DNA from: Terracoccus sp. 273MFTsu3.1
GTDB lineage: Bacteria; Actinomycetota; Actinomycetes; Actinomycetales; Dermatophilaceae
Length of the DNA stretch: 64,000 nt
Direction of reading: 5' to 3'
Assembly: GCF_000383675.1 (NCBI RefSeq)
Contig: NZ_KB911820.1
Span: forward strand, 1-64,000
The notes below the pieces were generated by a model. That model worked only from the letters and a program-made list of their open reading frames with translations. It was not told the origin of the DNA and did no database searches. This document shows positions 1 to 7,712 of this stretch, piece by piece. The first letter of the stretch is position 1; every line of letters starts with the position of its first letter. The position numbers were made by a program, and so were the translations under genes.

Positions 1-145
1 ACCGTCACCACGCCACTAGAGGACGAAGATCAACCGGCCAGGCCTCGGGACGAGGTAATTGGCATCGATTTTTGACACGCTGTTGAGTTCTCAAGAATCG
101 GACACACACCATCAACCACCTCAACGAGGAGACCTCCGGGGCAAC
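1..145 (-). other. 16S rRNA leader region with boxA (rrn operon continues off the left edge)
   Basis: Read on the minus strand, positions 81-95 give CTTGAGAACTCAACA, followed by GCGTG and a run of A. This is the antitermination boxA and flanking text found in leaders of actinobacterial rRNA operons, just upstream of 16S. The 16S gene itself is not in the window and is predicted to begin left of position 1. No credible protein is encoded here. Recognition rests on remembered leader sequences, not an alignment. Confidence 0.75.
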
Positions 146-151
146 CCTTCA

Positions 152-180
152 AACTTACCCGCCTCGATGCGCTGGTCCAA
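152..180 (-). promoter_or_regulatory. rRNA operon promoter (leftward)
   Basis: The minus strand carries TTGGAC (175-180) and TAAGTT (152-157) separated by exactly 17 bases, a good housekeeping-sigma promoter. It is placed so that a transcript starting near 145 would contain the boxA leader. The -10 is followed by TGAAGGGTTGCCCCGGAG, typical of actinobacterial rrn promoters as I remember them. Confidence 0.75.
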
Positions 181-363
181 ATCGGCTCCGGCTCCGAGGA
201 GCAGACCCAACCGGCCACGCCAGACACGCGGGCATCCACGTCGATGAGACCGAACGAACGGTCCTTCACTCTGTGGTGCCAACCCCGGGACCGGCCTACT
301 TCGCGAGCGAAGTTTCGCTCAGCGGTGGCGTCCGGTGCTCCCTGTCGGGCTGACGAAGAGAAC

Positions 364-392
364 GTTACAGGGCATCCCCCGAGATCTCATAA
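364..392 (-). promoter_or_regulatory. possible second, upstream rRNA promoter
   Basis: On the minus strand TTATGA (387-392) and TGTAAC (364-369) are 17 bases apart, upstream of the stronger promoter. rRNA operons often carry tandem promoters, which is the main reason to list this. Both hexamers are poor matches, so it is only a candidate. Confidence 0.3.
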
Positions 393-413
393 TCGGGCCT
401 CCGGACCCCCGCC

Positions 414-457
414 CGAGGGCCTGCCGAGGGCCTCCCGAGGCCCTGCCGAGGCCCTCC
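414..457. repeat. four tandem 11-bp GC-rich repeats upstream of the rrn promoter
   Basis: Four head-to-tail 11-mers start at 414, 425, 436 and 447: CGAGGGCCTGC, CGAGGGCCTCC, CGAGGCCCTGC and CGAGGCCCTCC. The first pair is roughly complementary to the second pair, so the array can also fold into a hairpin. It lies between the end of the binding-protein gene and the rrn promoters. It could act as a terminator without a U-tract for the gene at 558-2369, or as an upstream element of the rrn promoter. Confidence 0.6.
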
Positions 458-557
458 ACCGAGCCGTCGGGGAGACCCTTCCGGACACCCCGGCGAGCCC
501 ACCGAGAGCCCTCCGGGAGCGGTTCCACCCCAGGAAGGCGCGCCGCAGGGACGCCGG

Positions 558-2369
558 TCAGCCGAGGCGGGCGAGGTCGACGGTCCAGACCGGGTTGCCC
601 GGCAGGACCTTGACCCGCTCGCCGCTCGCGAAGCGCGTCGACGGCTGGAGGAGGGGGACGAACGGGCTGCGCTGGTTCATCGCGAGCTGCCAGGCGGCAT
701 ACGCCCCCGCCCGGTTGTCACCCACGGACGAGCGCGCCGCCTCGGTGAGGTCGTCGACGAGCGGGTCGGTGCCGCGTGCCCACCCGGCGCGCGACCCGAC
801 GAGCTCGCCGGGCGCGAAGGCGAGGTAGTTCTCGGGATCCGGGTAGTCGGGGTTCCAGCTCCACAGGCTGAACGCGGTGCGTCCGCTGCGGTAGGCGGCG
901 ACGGCCTGGGCCGCGGGCGCCGGGTTGAGCCGCACCGTGATGCCGACCTGCGCGAGCTGCGCACGCACGGCCACCGCCAGCGCGCTCGTCGGGATGCCCT
1001 GGATGGGCAGGTCGGCGGCGTACGACAGGGGGATCGGCTGGCCCCGGTAGCCCGAGCGCCGCAGCGCCGCCTTGGCCGCCGCGAGGTCGCGCTGGGGCAC
1101 GACGGGCAGCGTCACCACGGGCGTGGGTATGCCGTCCGCCCCGGTCGTGAGGATGCCGTCCGGAGTCGCCGTGCTGCCCGACGAGGACGGGGCCGGCGTG
1201 GCCGCGGTCGTCGACGTCGTGGGGGTCGGGGTCCCCGTGCCGTCGGTGCCGGCGCCGTCACTGGGCGTGGGGGCGGGCGAGGGCGCGAGGTCCTCGAGCG
1301 CGCCGACGATGCCGGCGGGGATGAGACCCGCCGCGGGCATGGATCCGGGTGCGGCAGCCTTGCCGAGCGCCACACGATCGAGGCCACGACGCACCGCCTC
1401 GGCGAAGTCGGGGTCGGCGGTCCACGGGTTGAGGGCCTTGTCGCGCCCGAGCGCGAGGTAGACGAGCGAGCTCGACCGCATCGTCGTCACCGTGACCGCC
1501 GACCGCTGCGGCCGGCCGGTGGCCGCGTCGGCCTGGCTCGGCGAGAGGTCGAGCACGAGGTCGGCGCTGCCGGACCCGATGGCGGCCAGCTGTTGGCGCG
1601 CGTCGAGGTTGCGCACGACGATCTCGGGAAAGGCCGGGGTCGCCCCCGACCACATCGGGTTGGCTGCGAGCCGCACCTCGGAGGTGCCGCGGACGCTCTT
1701 GATGACGTAGGGACCCGAACCCGCCGAGTGCTGCGACAGGTAGGAGCTCGCCTCGTCACCGGGGCCGATGGTGCCCCGGTGCGCCTTGACCGCCGTCGCG
1801 TTGAGGATGCCGAAGGCCGGGTTGGCGAGGATCGCCGGGAGGGCGAAGTTCGAGCCGGGAGAGCTGAGCGTGAAGGTGCGGTCGTCGACCTTGACCGCCG
1901 AGACGGTGCCGAGGATCGAGCCGGCCGGACCGGACAGCCCTCGCGCGCGCTGGAGCGTGAAGAGGACGTCGTCGGTCGTCACCGGTGTGCCGTCGGAGAA
2001 GACGAGGCCCTTGCGCAGCCGCAGCGTCAACCATCGGCCCTCGGGGGACAGGGTGTACTCGGCCATCCCGGGCACGACCTTCGTCGGGTCGTCGGGGTCG
2101 AGCGTCGTCAGCGTCTCGTAGAGCGCGTGCGTGAGCATCGACCCGCTGCGGTCGAACTGCCGCGTCGGGTCGAGCGTCGTGTGGTCGAAGACCGCCCCGA
2201 CGACGAGCGGCGCGACCGCGGTCGTCGGTGCCGCCGTGGGGGTCGTGCTCGCCGTCGTGCCTCGCGTGGGAGCCGGCGTCGCGGTGCTCGTCGTGCACGC
2301 GGCCCCCGAGGCCAGCGCGAGCACGCCGAGGGCCGCCACCGCGGTGGGGCGGACGAGACGTCGACGCAT
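558..2369 (-). CDS. ABC transporter substrate-binding lipoprotein, family 5 (peptide/nickel type)
   Basis: The product (603 aa) is predicted to be an exported, lipid-anchored receptor that binds a peptide or similar small ligand for an ABC importer. Residues 1-25 form a signal peptide with a weak lipobox ending GAAC (Cys25). The body carries family-5 text such as the PVTTDDVLFTLQ block after the FSDGTPV turn. Residues about 363-410 are an unusual Ser/Thr/Pro/Gly/Ala-rich insert that looks like a flexible linker. I chose the ATG at 2369 because GAAGGA lies six bases upstream; an in-frame GTG at 2387 has no such site. No permease or ATPase gene is adjacent, so it is an orphan receptor whose ligand cannot be inferred. 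Confidence 0.88.
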   Translation of the reverse strand: MRRRLVRPTAVAALGVLALASGAACTTSTATPAPTRGTTASTTPTAAPTTAVAPLVVGAVFDHTTLDPTRQFDRSGSMLTHALYETLTTLDPDDPTKVVPGMAEYTLSPEGRWLTLRLRKGLVFSDGTPVTTDDVLFTLQRARGLSGPAGSILGTVSAVKVDDRTFTLSSPGSNFALPAILANPAFGILNATAVKAHRGTIGPGDEASSYLSQHSAGSGPYVIKSVRGTSEVRLAANPMWSGATPAFPEIVVRNLDARQQLAAIGSGSADLVLDLSPSQADAATGRPQRSAVTVTTMRSSSLVYLALGRDKALNPWTADPDFAEAVRRGLDRVALGKAAAPGSMPAAGLIPAGIVGALEDLAPSPAPTPSDGAGTDGTGTPTPTTSTTAATPAPSSSGSTATPDGILTTGADGIPTPVVTLPVVPQRDLAAAKAALRRSGYRGQPIPLSYAADLPIQGIPTSALAVAVRAQLAQVGITVRLNPAPAAQAVAAYRSGRTAFSLWSWNPDYPDPENYLAFAPGELVGSRAGWARGTDPLVDDLTEAARSSVGDNRAGAYAAWQLAMNQRSPFVPLLQPSTRFASGERVKVLPGNPVWTVDLARLG

Positions 2370-2487
2370 GGACTTCCTTCGGGGCACCCGGACCGGAGAC
2401 CGGACCCGGGACTTCGGCGGGCACGGAGAGCACGGTGGCAGGTGGCACCGACGGCGACCCGGAGCACCCCTGTCCGTGGTCCGAAGT

Positions 2488-2901
2488 CTAGCCGCCGGAG
2501 CCCGCCGCGGCGCCCGCCTGCTCGGCCGTCGGCGCGAGCACGAGATAGGCCTGCGCGACGAGCACGACCCCGATCGCCACCCACTTGCCCGTGGGCAGCT
2601 CGACGCCGTAGCGCCAGCGGTCGATGAGGACGAGCCCGACCTGGAGCATGACGACCCAGCCCATCGTCACGAGGGCCAGCTCGGCGTACCTCAGCGACGA
2701 CGCATACACCCAGAAGAGGACGAGGAAGGCGCCCGCGCCGAGCACGAGGGCCCGCACGCTGCCGTTCTCGGCCCACTCCTTGGCGAGGACCGCCCCGAGC
2801 AGGTCGAGTCCCGCGAGGCAGACCATGGCGACCGTCGCGACGACCGGCACGGGCCAGGCGTCGGGCGCCTTGATCAGCGGGAAGACGTCGGTGACGCTCA
2901 T
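2488..2901 (-). CDS. small four-helix membrane protein
   Basis: The product (137 aa) has four hydrophobic segments and very short loops, which gives the overall size and topology of small multidrug resistance/EmrE-like or DMT-type proteins. I see no diagnostic membrane glutamate motif, so transport is not claimed. The start at 2901 is preceded by GAAGGACGAGCC, a good ribosome-binding site, and removes a doubtful 12-residue extension. It may be co-transcribed with the binding protein downstream, 118 bases away, but nothing shows a shared role. Confidence 0.7.
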   Translation of the reverse strand: MSVTDVFPLIKAPDAWPVPVVATVAMVCLAGLDLLGAVLAKEWAENGSVRALVLGAGAFLVLFWVYASSLRYAELALVTMGWVVMLQVGLVLIDRWRYGVELPTGKWVAIGVVLVAQAYLVLAPTAEQAGAAAGSGG

Positions 2902-2982
2902 GGCTCGTCCTTCGGGGAACGGGCCCGCTCGACCCACGGACCCCTACGCCTCAGAGGACGCCGGTCGCGTCGCTGATACCCC

Positions 2983-4203
2983 TCAGGCCTGGCCGCCCTC
3001 GAACCAGGCGACGAGGGCGGGCTCGAGCGCCGGTACGTCGACGGCGCCACCACCGGTGCGCAGCGACGTCGTGGCCGAGGCCCCGGCCGCCACGGCCTCG
3101 CGGGCCGCGACCGGAGAGGTCATCGTCGGGCCGCCCTCGCGGGCGAAGCGGACGAACTCGGCGATGAGCAGCGGGTCGGCGCCCCCGTGACCCGTCGTGT
3201 CGGCCGCCGGGATCTCGATGACCTCGTCGGCGTCGTCGCGGTAGGTGTCGGTGCGGCGGGTCCACACCTTGACGAGCGCGCCGGGGCCGTCGCCGAAGTT
3301 CTCGAGCCGACCCTTCGTGCCGATGACGGTGTAGTTGCGCCAGTAGTCCGGCGTGAAGTGGCACTGCTGGTAGCTGGCGAGCACGCCGCCCTCGAGGACG
3401 AGGTTGGCCATCGAGATGTCCTCGATGTCGACGACGGGGTTGAGCTCGCGCTGCTCGGTGGGCGGCCAGTTGTCGAGGGAGTACCAGTCAGCCATCCGCC
3501 GGTCGGAGTTGTCGCGGTGGTCGGTGATGTCGCCGTAGACCGCGAGGGCGCCGACCGCGCTGACCCGGCGGGTGTAGGCGCCGGCGAGCCAGTGGATGAC
3601 GTCGATGTCGTGGGCGCCCTTCTGCAGCAGCAGACCCGTCGTGTTGCGCCGGTCGGCGTGCCAGTCCTTGAAGTAGTAGTCGCCTCCGGCCGAGACGAAG
3701 TGGCGGCACCACACCGCCTTGACCTCGCCGATCGTGCCCGCCTCGATGACATCGCGCATCGCCCGGACCACCGGCATGTGCCTCATGTTGTGCCCGACGT
3801 AGAGGCGCGTGCCCGTGCGGTGCGCGGCCTCGAGCACCCAGTCGGCGTGGGCGACGCTCGTCGCGAGCGGCTTCTCGACGAACGTCGGTATGCCGGCCTC
3901 GAGCGTGCGCACGGCATGGTCGGCGTGCGCGTGGTCGGGCGTCAGGACGAGCACCGCGTCGATCTCGGCGCGCACGTCGGGAGCGAGCAGCTCGTCGAGA
4001 TCGTCGACGACGCGTACGCCCTCGATGCGCTCCGCTGCGTCCGCGCGGCCCCGCTCGGCCGCGTCGCAGACGACCGTGACGCGGCTGCCCTCACCGGGAC
4101 GGTGGGCGTACCTCGCGAGGCTGGCCCGCAGGCCGAAGCCGATGATGGCGATGCGCAGGTCGGGCTGGTCGGGCCGGTGCGGCTGGCGGGGCTTGTCGGT
4201 CAT
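2983..4203 (-). CDS. Gfo/Idh/MocA family NAD(P)-dependent sugar/polyol dehydrogenase
   Basis: The product (406 aa) is a predicted cytoplasmic oxidoreductase acting on a sugar, inositol or sugar acid. The N-terminal Rossmann fold begins with IIGFG (residues 20-24). The family's EKP motif is present with Lys111, and a GAHDIDVIHWLAG block carries the expected acidic and histidine residues of the active site. ATG 4203 is preferred over GTG 4215, which would leave no space after the GGAAGG site. It is the last gene of the sugar ABC operon (39 bases after the permease), so it probably oxidises the imported sugar or its breakdown product. Substrate unknown. Confidence 0.88.
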   Translation of the reverse strand: MTDKPRQPHRPDQPDLRIAIIGFGLRASLARYAHRPGEGSRVTVVCDAAERGRADAAERIEGVRVVDDLDELLAPDVRAEIDAVLVLTPDHAHADHAVRTLEAGIPTFVEKPLATSVAHADWVLEAAHRTGTRLYVGHNMRHMPVVRAMRDVIEAGTIGEVKAVWCRHFVSAGGDYYFKDWHADRRNTTGLLLQKGAHDIDVIHWLAGAYTRRVSAVGALAVYGDITDHRDNSDRRMADWYSLDNWPPTEQRELNPVVDIEDISMANLVLEGGVLASYQQCHFTPDYWRNYTVIGTKGRLENFGDGPGALVKVWTRRTDTYRDDADEVIEIPAADTTGHGGADPLLIAEFVRFAREGGPTMTSPVAAREAVAAGASATTSLRTGGGAVDVPALEPALVAWFEGGQA

Positions 4204-4242
4204 GGGTGGGGGCACCTTCCGGGTGGTGGTGGTTCGAGGGTC

Positions 4243-5106
4243 TCAGCCCTTGGAGCCGCTGAACGCGATCCCCTGGATGAACTGCTTCTGGAGCACGACG
4301 AAGAGGAGGAGCACCGGCAGCGTCGCGAGGACCGAGCCGGCCATGAGCGTCGTCGTGTCGACGGAGAACTGGCCGATGAGAGAGGCGAGGCCGACCGACA
4401 GCGGCATCTTCGTCGGGTCGTTGTTGACCACGAGCGGCCACATGAGGTCGTTCCACGACCAGAGCACGTCGAGGACGGCGAGCGCGATGAGGCCCGGCTT
4501 GGCGAGCGGCAGCATGATGCGGGTGAAGATCTGCCAGTGGTTCGCGCCGTCGAGCTTGGCCGCCTCCTCGAGCTCGCGCGGCAGGCTGAGGAAGAACTGG
4601 CGCAGCAGGAACGTCCCGAAGGCGCTGAAGAGGCCCGGCACGATGAGCGCCTGGAGCGAGTTGAGCCAGCCGAGGCCGGCGACGATCTCGTACTGCGGCA
4701 GCAGGAAGAGCTGGCTCGGGACCATGAGGACCGACAGGAACAGGCCGAAGAGCAGGCCCCGGCCCCGGAACTCGAAGCGGGCGAACGCGTAGCCGGCCAT
4801 CGAGCAGAGCACGAGCTGGCCGAGCACCCGCCCGAGCGTCTGGATCGTGCTGTTCCAGAACATCTGGCCGAAGGGGAGCGTGTCGAAGACGTCGCCGTAG
4901 TTGCCCCACTGGGGCGAGCGGGGGAAGACGGTCGGGGGCACGGTCAGCGTCTCGCCGAGGGTCTTGAGTGAGGTCATGACCTCCCAGAAGAACGGGCCGA
5001 CCATGACGACCGAGCCGAGGACGAGGACGGCGTGGACGCCGAGGTGTCTGCGACGCAAGGGCTTCGGGCGCTGCCGGCGGGGGAGCCGGGTCGTGAGCTC
5101 AGACAT
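4243..5106 (-). CDS. carbohydrate ABC transporter permease, MalG type
   Basis: The product (287 aa) is an inner-membrane permease with about six helices. The ABC-contact EAA loop is visible as LPRELEEAAKLDGA followed by the IMLP block. MSELTTRL at 5106 is the natural start: its ATG overlaps the end of the upstream permease gene by eight bases, which implies translational coupling. The extra N-terminal residues read upstream of this ATG are low-complexity and belong to the other frame. It pairs with the MalF-type subunit to import a sugar. No ATPase gene is present nearby, so a shared MsiK-like ATPase elsewhere is likely, as is common in actinobacteria. Confidence 0.93.
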   Translation of the reverse strand: MSELTTRLPRRQRPKPLRRRHLGVHAVLVLGSVVMVGPFFWEVMTSLKTLGETLTVPPTVFPRSPQWGNYGDVFDTLPFGQMFWNSTIQTLGRVLGQLVLCSMAGYAFARFEFRGRGLLFGLFLSVLMVPSQLFLLPQYEIVAGLGWLNSLQALIVPGLFSAFGTFLLRQFFLSLPRELEEAAKLDGANHWQIFTRIMLPLAKPGLIALAVLDVLWSWNDLMWPLVVNNDPTKMPLSVGLASLIGQFSVDTTTLMAGSVLATLPVLLLFVVLQKQFIQGIAFSGSKG

Positions 5107-6139
5107 AGTGCACCCACTTCTTCTGGAGCCGGAACTGCAGGGCGGTGACCGCGACGATGACGACGAGGATGACGAGGGCGATCGCGGCGGCATACCCCTG
5201 CTGGTTCTCGACGAAGCCCCGCTGGTAGAACTGCGCGACGATCGTCTCCGTCTGCGGGTAGGCCGGGTTCGTCGGCCCGGTCATGACGAAGATGAGGTCG
5301 AACGTCTGCAGCGCGCCGATGACGGCGAGGACCGAGATGAAGAAGACGCTCGGGCTGATCTGCGGGAGCGTGATCGACCAGAACTGCCGGATGCGGCCCG
5401 CGCCGTCGAGCGCGGCCGCCTCGTAGAGGTCCTTCGGCACGCCCTGAATCGCAGCGAGGAAGATGACGATCTGTGTGCCCAGGCTGAGCCAGATGCCCAC
5501 GGCGGCAATGGCATACAGAGCCGTGGCGGGGTTGGAGAGCCAGTTCGTGCCCTCGATGCCGACGAGCCCGAGCAGGGCGTTGATGACGCCGACGTCGCCG
5601 TTGTAGAGCGTGCGCCAGATGAGGCCGACGGCTGCCGGCATCGTCACGACGGGCAGGAAGTAGAGGACGCGGTAGATGCGTACCCCGCGCAGGCCCTCGG
5701 TGCTGAGCAGGGCCGCGATGACGAGCGCCACGGGGATGCCGAGGAGCGCGACGACCGTGAACTTCAGGGTGTTGAGCATCGTCTCCCAGAGCCGCGCGTC
5801 GCCGAACAGCTCGCGGTAGTTGGCGAGCCCGACGAACTCCGACCCACCGAACGGCCCCGTCTCCGTGAAGGAGATGAGCAGCGTGCGCACGACCGGCCAC
5901 AGGTAGAAGACGACGAGGCCGAGCAGGGTCGGGAGGATGAAGACCGCCGCCCAGAAGAGGTCGTTGCGCCGCATCCGCGACATGCCGCTGCCGGATCGAC
6001 CGGACCGACCGGACCGACCGGGCCGGCGGCCGGGGGCCGGGGTGTCGCCCCGGCTCCCCGACCCCGAGGGGGAGCCGCCCGGCGCGGTCGCGCCGTCGGT
6101 CCCCGACGCCTGCTCCCTGTCGGTGAGCACGCCCGCCAC
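5099..6139 (-). CDS. carbohydrate ABC transporter permease, MalF type
   Basis: The product (346 aa) has six predicted helices, starting with NDLFWAAVFILPTLLG, and an EAA loop (LYEAAALDGAGRIRQF, then the ITLP block). About 50 residues before the first helix are a Ser/Gly/Arg/Pro-rich cytoplasmic tail containing RSG repeats, encoded by tandem CCGACCGGA DNA around 5995-6030. I chose GTG 6139 because GGAG lies eight bases upstream; GTG 6145, overlapping the previous stop, or ATG 5983, removing the tail, are alternatives. The binding-protein gene ends two bases upstream, so the genes form one operon. Confidence 0.9.
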   Translation of the reverse strand: MAGVLTDREQASGTDGATAPGGSPSGSGSRGDTPAPGRRPGRSGRSGRSGSGMSRMRRNDLFWAAVFILPTLLGLVVFYLWPVVRTLLISFTETGPFGGSEFVGLANYRELFGDARLWETMLNTLKFTVVALLGIPVALVIAALLSTEGLRGVRIYRVLYFLPVVTMPAAVGLIWRTLYNGDVGVINALLGLVGIEGTNWLSNPATALYAIAAVGIWLSLGTQIVIFLAAIQGVPKDLYEAAALDGAGRIRQFWSITLPQISPSVFFISVLAVIGALQTFDLIFVMTGPTNPAYPQTETIVAQFYQRGFVENQQGYAAAIALVILVVIVAVTALQFRLQKKWVHYV

Positions 6140-6141
6140 GG

Positions 6142-7431
6142 TCACTTCTCCTTGGCGAGCGCCGCGTTCATCTGGGTGGCGAGGTCCTTCAGGCCCGTCG
6201 CCGCGTCGACCTCGCCGTTCCACACCTTCGTGAGGAGGTCGGTCTGGAGGGTCGTCCACGCCTTGGTGTTCTTCGACGCCGGGTAGGGCACGGCCGTCGC
6301 GACCTCGTCGACGTAGGCCTTGAGGTTGAACTGCGGCATCGACTTCACCCAGGCCTCCTGAGTGCCCTCGTAGGCGGGGATGACGGCGCCGGCGTCGGCC
6401 TGGATCTGCGCGGCGCGCTCACCGCCGAGGAAGCCGACGAACTTCTGTGCAGCGTCCTGGTGCTTCGTCTTGGCGTAGATGACGTTGCCGAGGCCGTGGA
6501 TGACCGAGACCTGACCCTTGGGACCGGCAGGGACCGGTGCGACGTTGACGGCGTCCTTGAGCTCGGGGACGCCGTTGTACTCGACCGCGGCCCACGAGCC
6601 GTTCCAGTACATCGCGACCTTGCCGGCCTTGAACATGTCGCCGGGGCTCGTGTCGGTCATCTGCTGCACCGTCGGCGACGCCCCGTCCTTGACGAGCGAG
6701 GTCCAGAACTCGATGCCCTGGAGCGCCTCGGGTGAGTCGAAGCCGCTCTTGGTGCCGGCGGCGTCGATGACCTGGCCATCGGCCGAGGGGATCGTGTCGT
6801 AGAAGCCGGCCTGGTCCTCGACGGGAGCCGCCGCGCCGTAGACGCCCTTGGTCTTGTCGGTGAGTGCCCGGGCGGCGGACTGGAAGTCGGCCCAAGTCCA
6901 GTCGTCCTTGGGGTAGGCGAGCTTCTTGGCGTCGAAGAGCGCCTTGTTGTACCAGACGCCGATCGTGTCGAAGTCCTTCGGGATGCCGTACCTCTTGCCG
7001 TCGTAGGTGTAGAGGTCGACGAGGGCCTCGGGATACTTGGCGAGGTCGAGCTTGGCGCGGCTGATCGTCTGGTCGAGGGGCAGCAGCTGCTGGTTCGCGG
7101 CGTAGAGCTTGACGTTGGGGCCGTTCATCCAGAAGACGTCGGGGGCGCCACCGCCGGCGGCGGCCGTCTGCAGGGTCGTGAAGTACTGCTTGAACGGCGT
7201 CACCTGGATCTTGACCGTGACGTTCGGGTTCGCGGCGTGGAACTCGTCGGCGATCTTCTGCATGGCCGGCACCTGGTTCTTGTCCCAGATGCCGTAGGAG
7301 ATCGTGACCGGCCCCGACTCGGGCTGGGCGTCAGCCGTGGCACCGCCGGTGGACTGGCCGCACGCGGCGAGGCCGAGCACGAGCAACGGGGTGAGCGCGG
7401 CCGTGGCGGCCAGCGTGGACGTTCTGCGCAT
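6142..7431 (-). CDS. sugar ABC transporter substrate-binding lipoprotein, family 1
   Basis: The product (429 aa) is the extracellular sugar receptor of the operon. A signal peptide ends in a textbook lipobox LGLAAC with Cys24. The mature part has the family-1 layout, including the WTWADFQSAARALTDKT, MYWNGSWA and GGERAAQIQADAG blocks. AAGGAG lies about seven bases before ATG 7431. It is the first gene of the unit binding protein, MalF, MalG, dehydrogenase. The ligand cannot be read from the sequence; the companion dehydrogenase suggests an oxidisable sugar or polyol. Confidence 0.93.
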   Translation of the reverse strand: MRRTSTLAATAALTPLLVLGLAACGQSTGGATADAQPESGPVTISYGIWDKNQVPAMQKIADEFHAANPNVTVKIQVTPFKQYFTTLQTAAAGGGAPDVFWMNGPNVKLYAANQQLLPLDQTISRAKLDLAKYPEALVDLYTYDGKRYGIPKDFDTIGVWYNKALFDAKKLAYPKDDWTWADFQSAARALTDKTKGVYGAAAPVEDQAGFYDTIPSADGQVIDAAGTKSGFDSPEALQGIEFWTSLVKDGASPTVQQMTDTSPGDMFKAGKVAMYWNGSWAAVEYNGVPELKDAVNVAPVPAGPKGQVSVIHGLGNVIYAKTKHQDAAQKFVGFLGGERAAQIQADAGAVIPAYEGTQEAWVKSMPQFNLKAYVDEVATAVPYPASKNTKAWTTLQTDLLTKVWNGEVDAATGLKDLATQMNAALAKEK

Positions 7432-7539
7432 TCGCGACTCCTTGGGTGGGGGGCCCGCGGCTGGCTGGAGGCCGCTGCGGTCCGGTGCACGTCATCGGGC
7501 AACCCAAGCCTGATCGCTCGTTTGTGCTTGGGCGGGACT

Positions 7540-7568
7540 ACAATCGAGCACATTCGATCACCTGTCAA
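7540..7568 (-). promoter_or_regulatory. promoter of the sugar ABC operon with an operator-like inverted repeat
   Basis: The minus strand has a perfect TTGACA (7563-7568) and, 17 bases on, GATTGT (7540-7545). ATCGA and TCGAT arms at 7543-7547 and 7554-7558, six bases apart, form an inverted repeat within the spacer and -10. A repressor bound there would block polymerase. No regulator gene is adjacent, and I see nothing else in the 281 bases between 7432 and 7712. Confidence 0.55.
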
Positions 7569-7712
7569 TCCGTAGAGCAGGTCGGATCCCGACCCGGGAC
7601 AGGTCTGTGGAGCAGGCCGCCGCGGGCCCCTGCGTGCTGTCCGGATGCGTCGACGACCGCGTCGGACGTCGCGGCCGGAGGTCCGCGATGCGGACGCCTC
7701 CAGGGGTGGGCG

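Noticed and set aside
30-269. 79-codon open frame on the minus strand
   Set aside because: It lies over the rRNA promoter, boxA and leader, so it is noncoding regulatory DNA.
244-828. 194-codon open frame on the plus strand
   Set aside because: High-GC antisense shadow of the binding-protein gene end and the 11-bp repeats; no start signal or recognisable domain.
5995-6030. tandem CCGACCGGA DNA as a mobile or CRISPR-like repeat
   Set aside because: It encodes the RSG tail of the MalF-type permease; similar simple repeats encode RPDRPDRS in CopCD. Ordinary GC-rich simple sequence.
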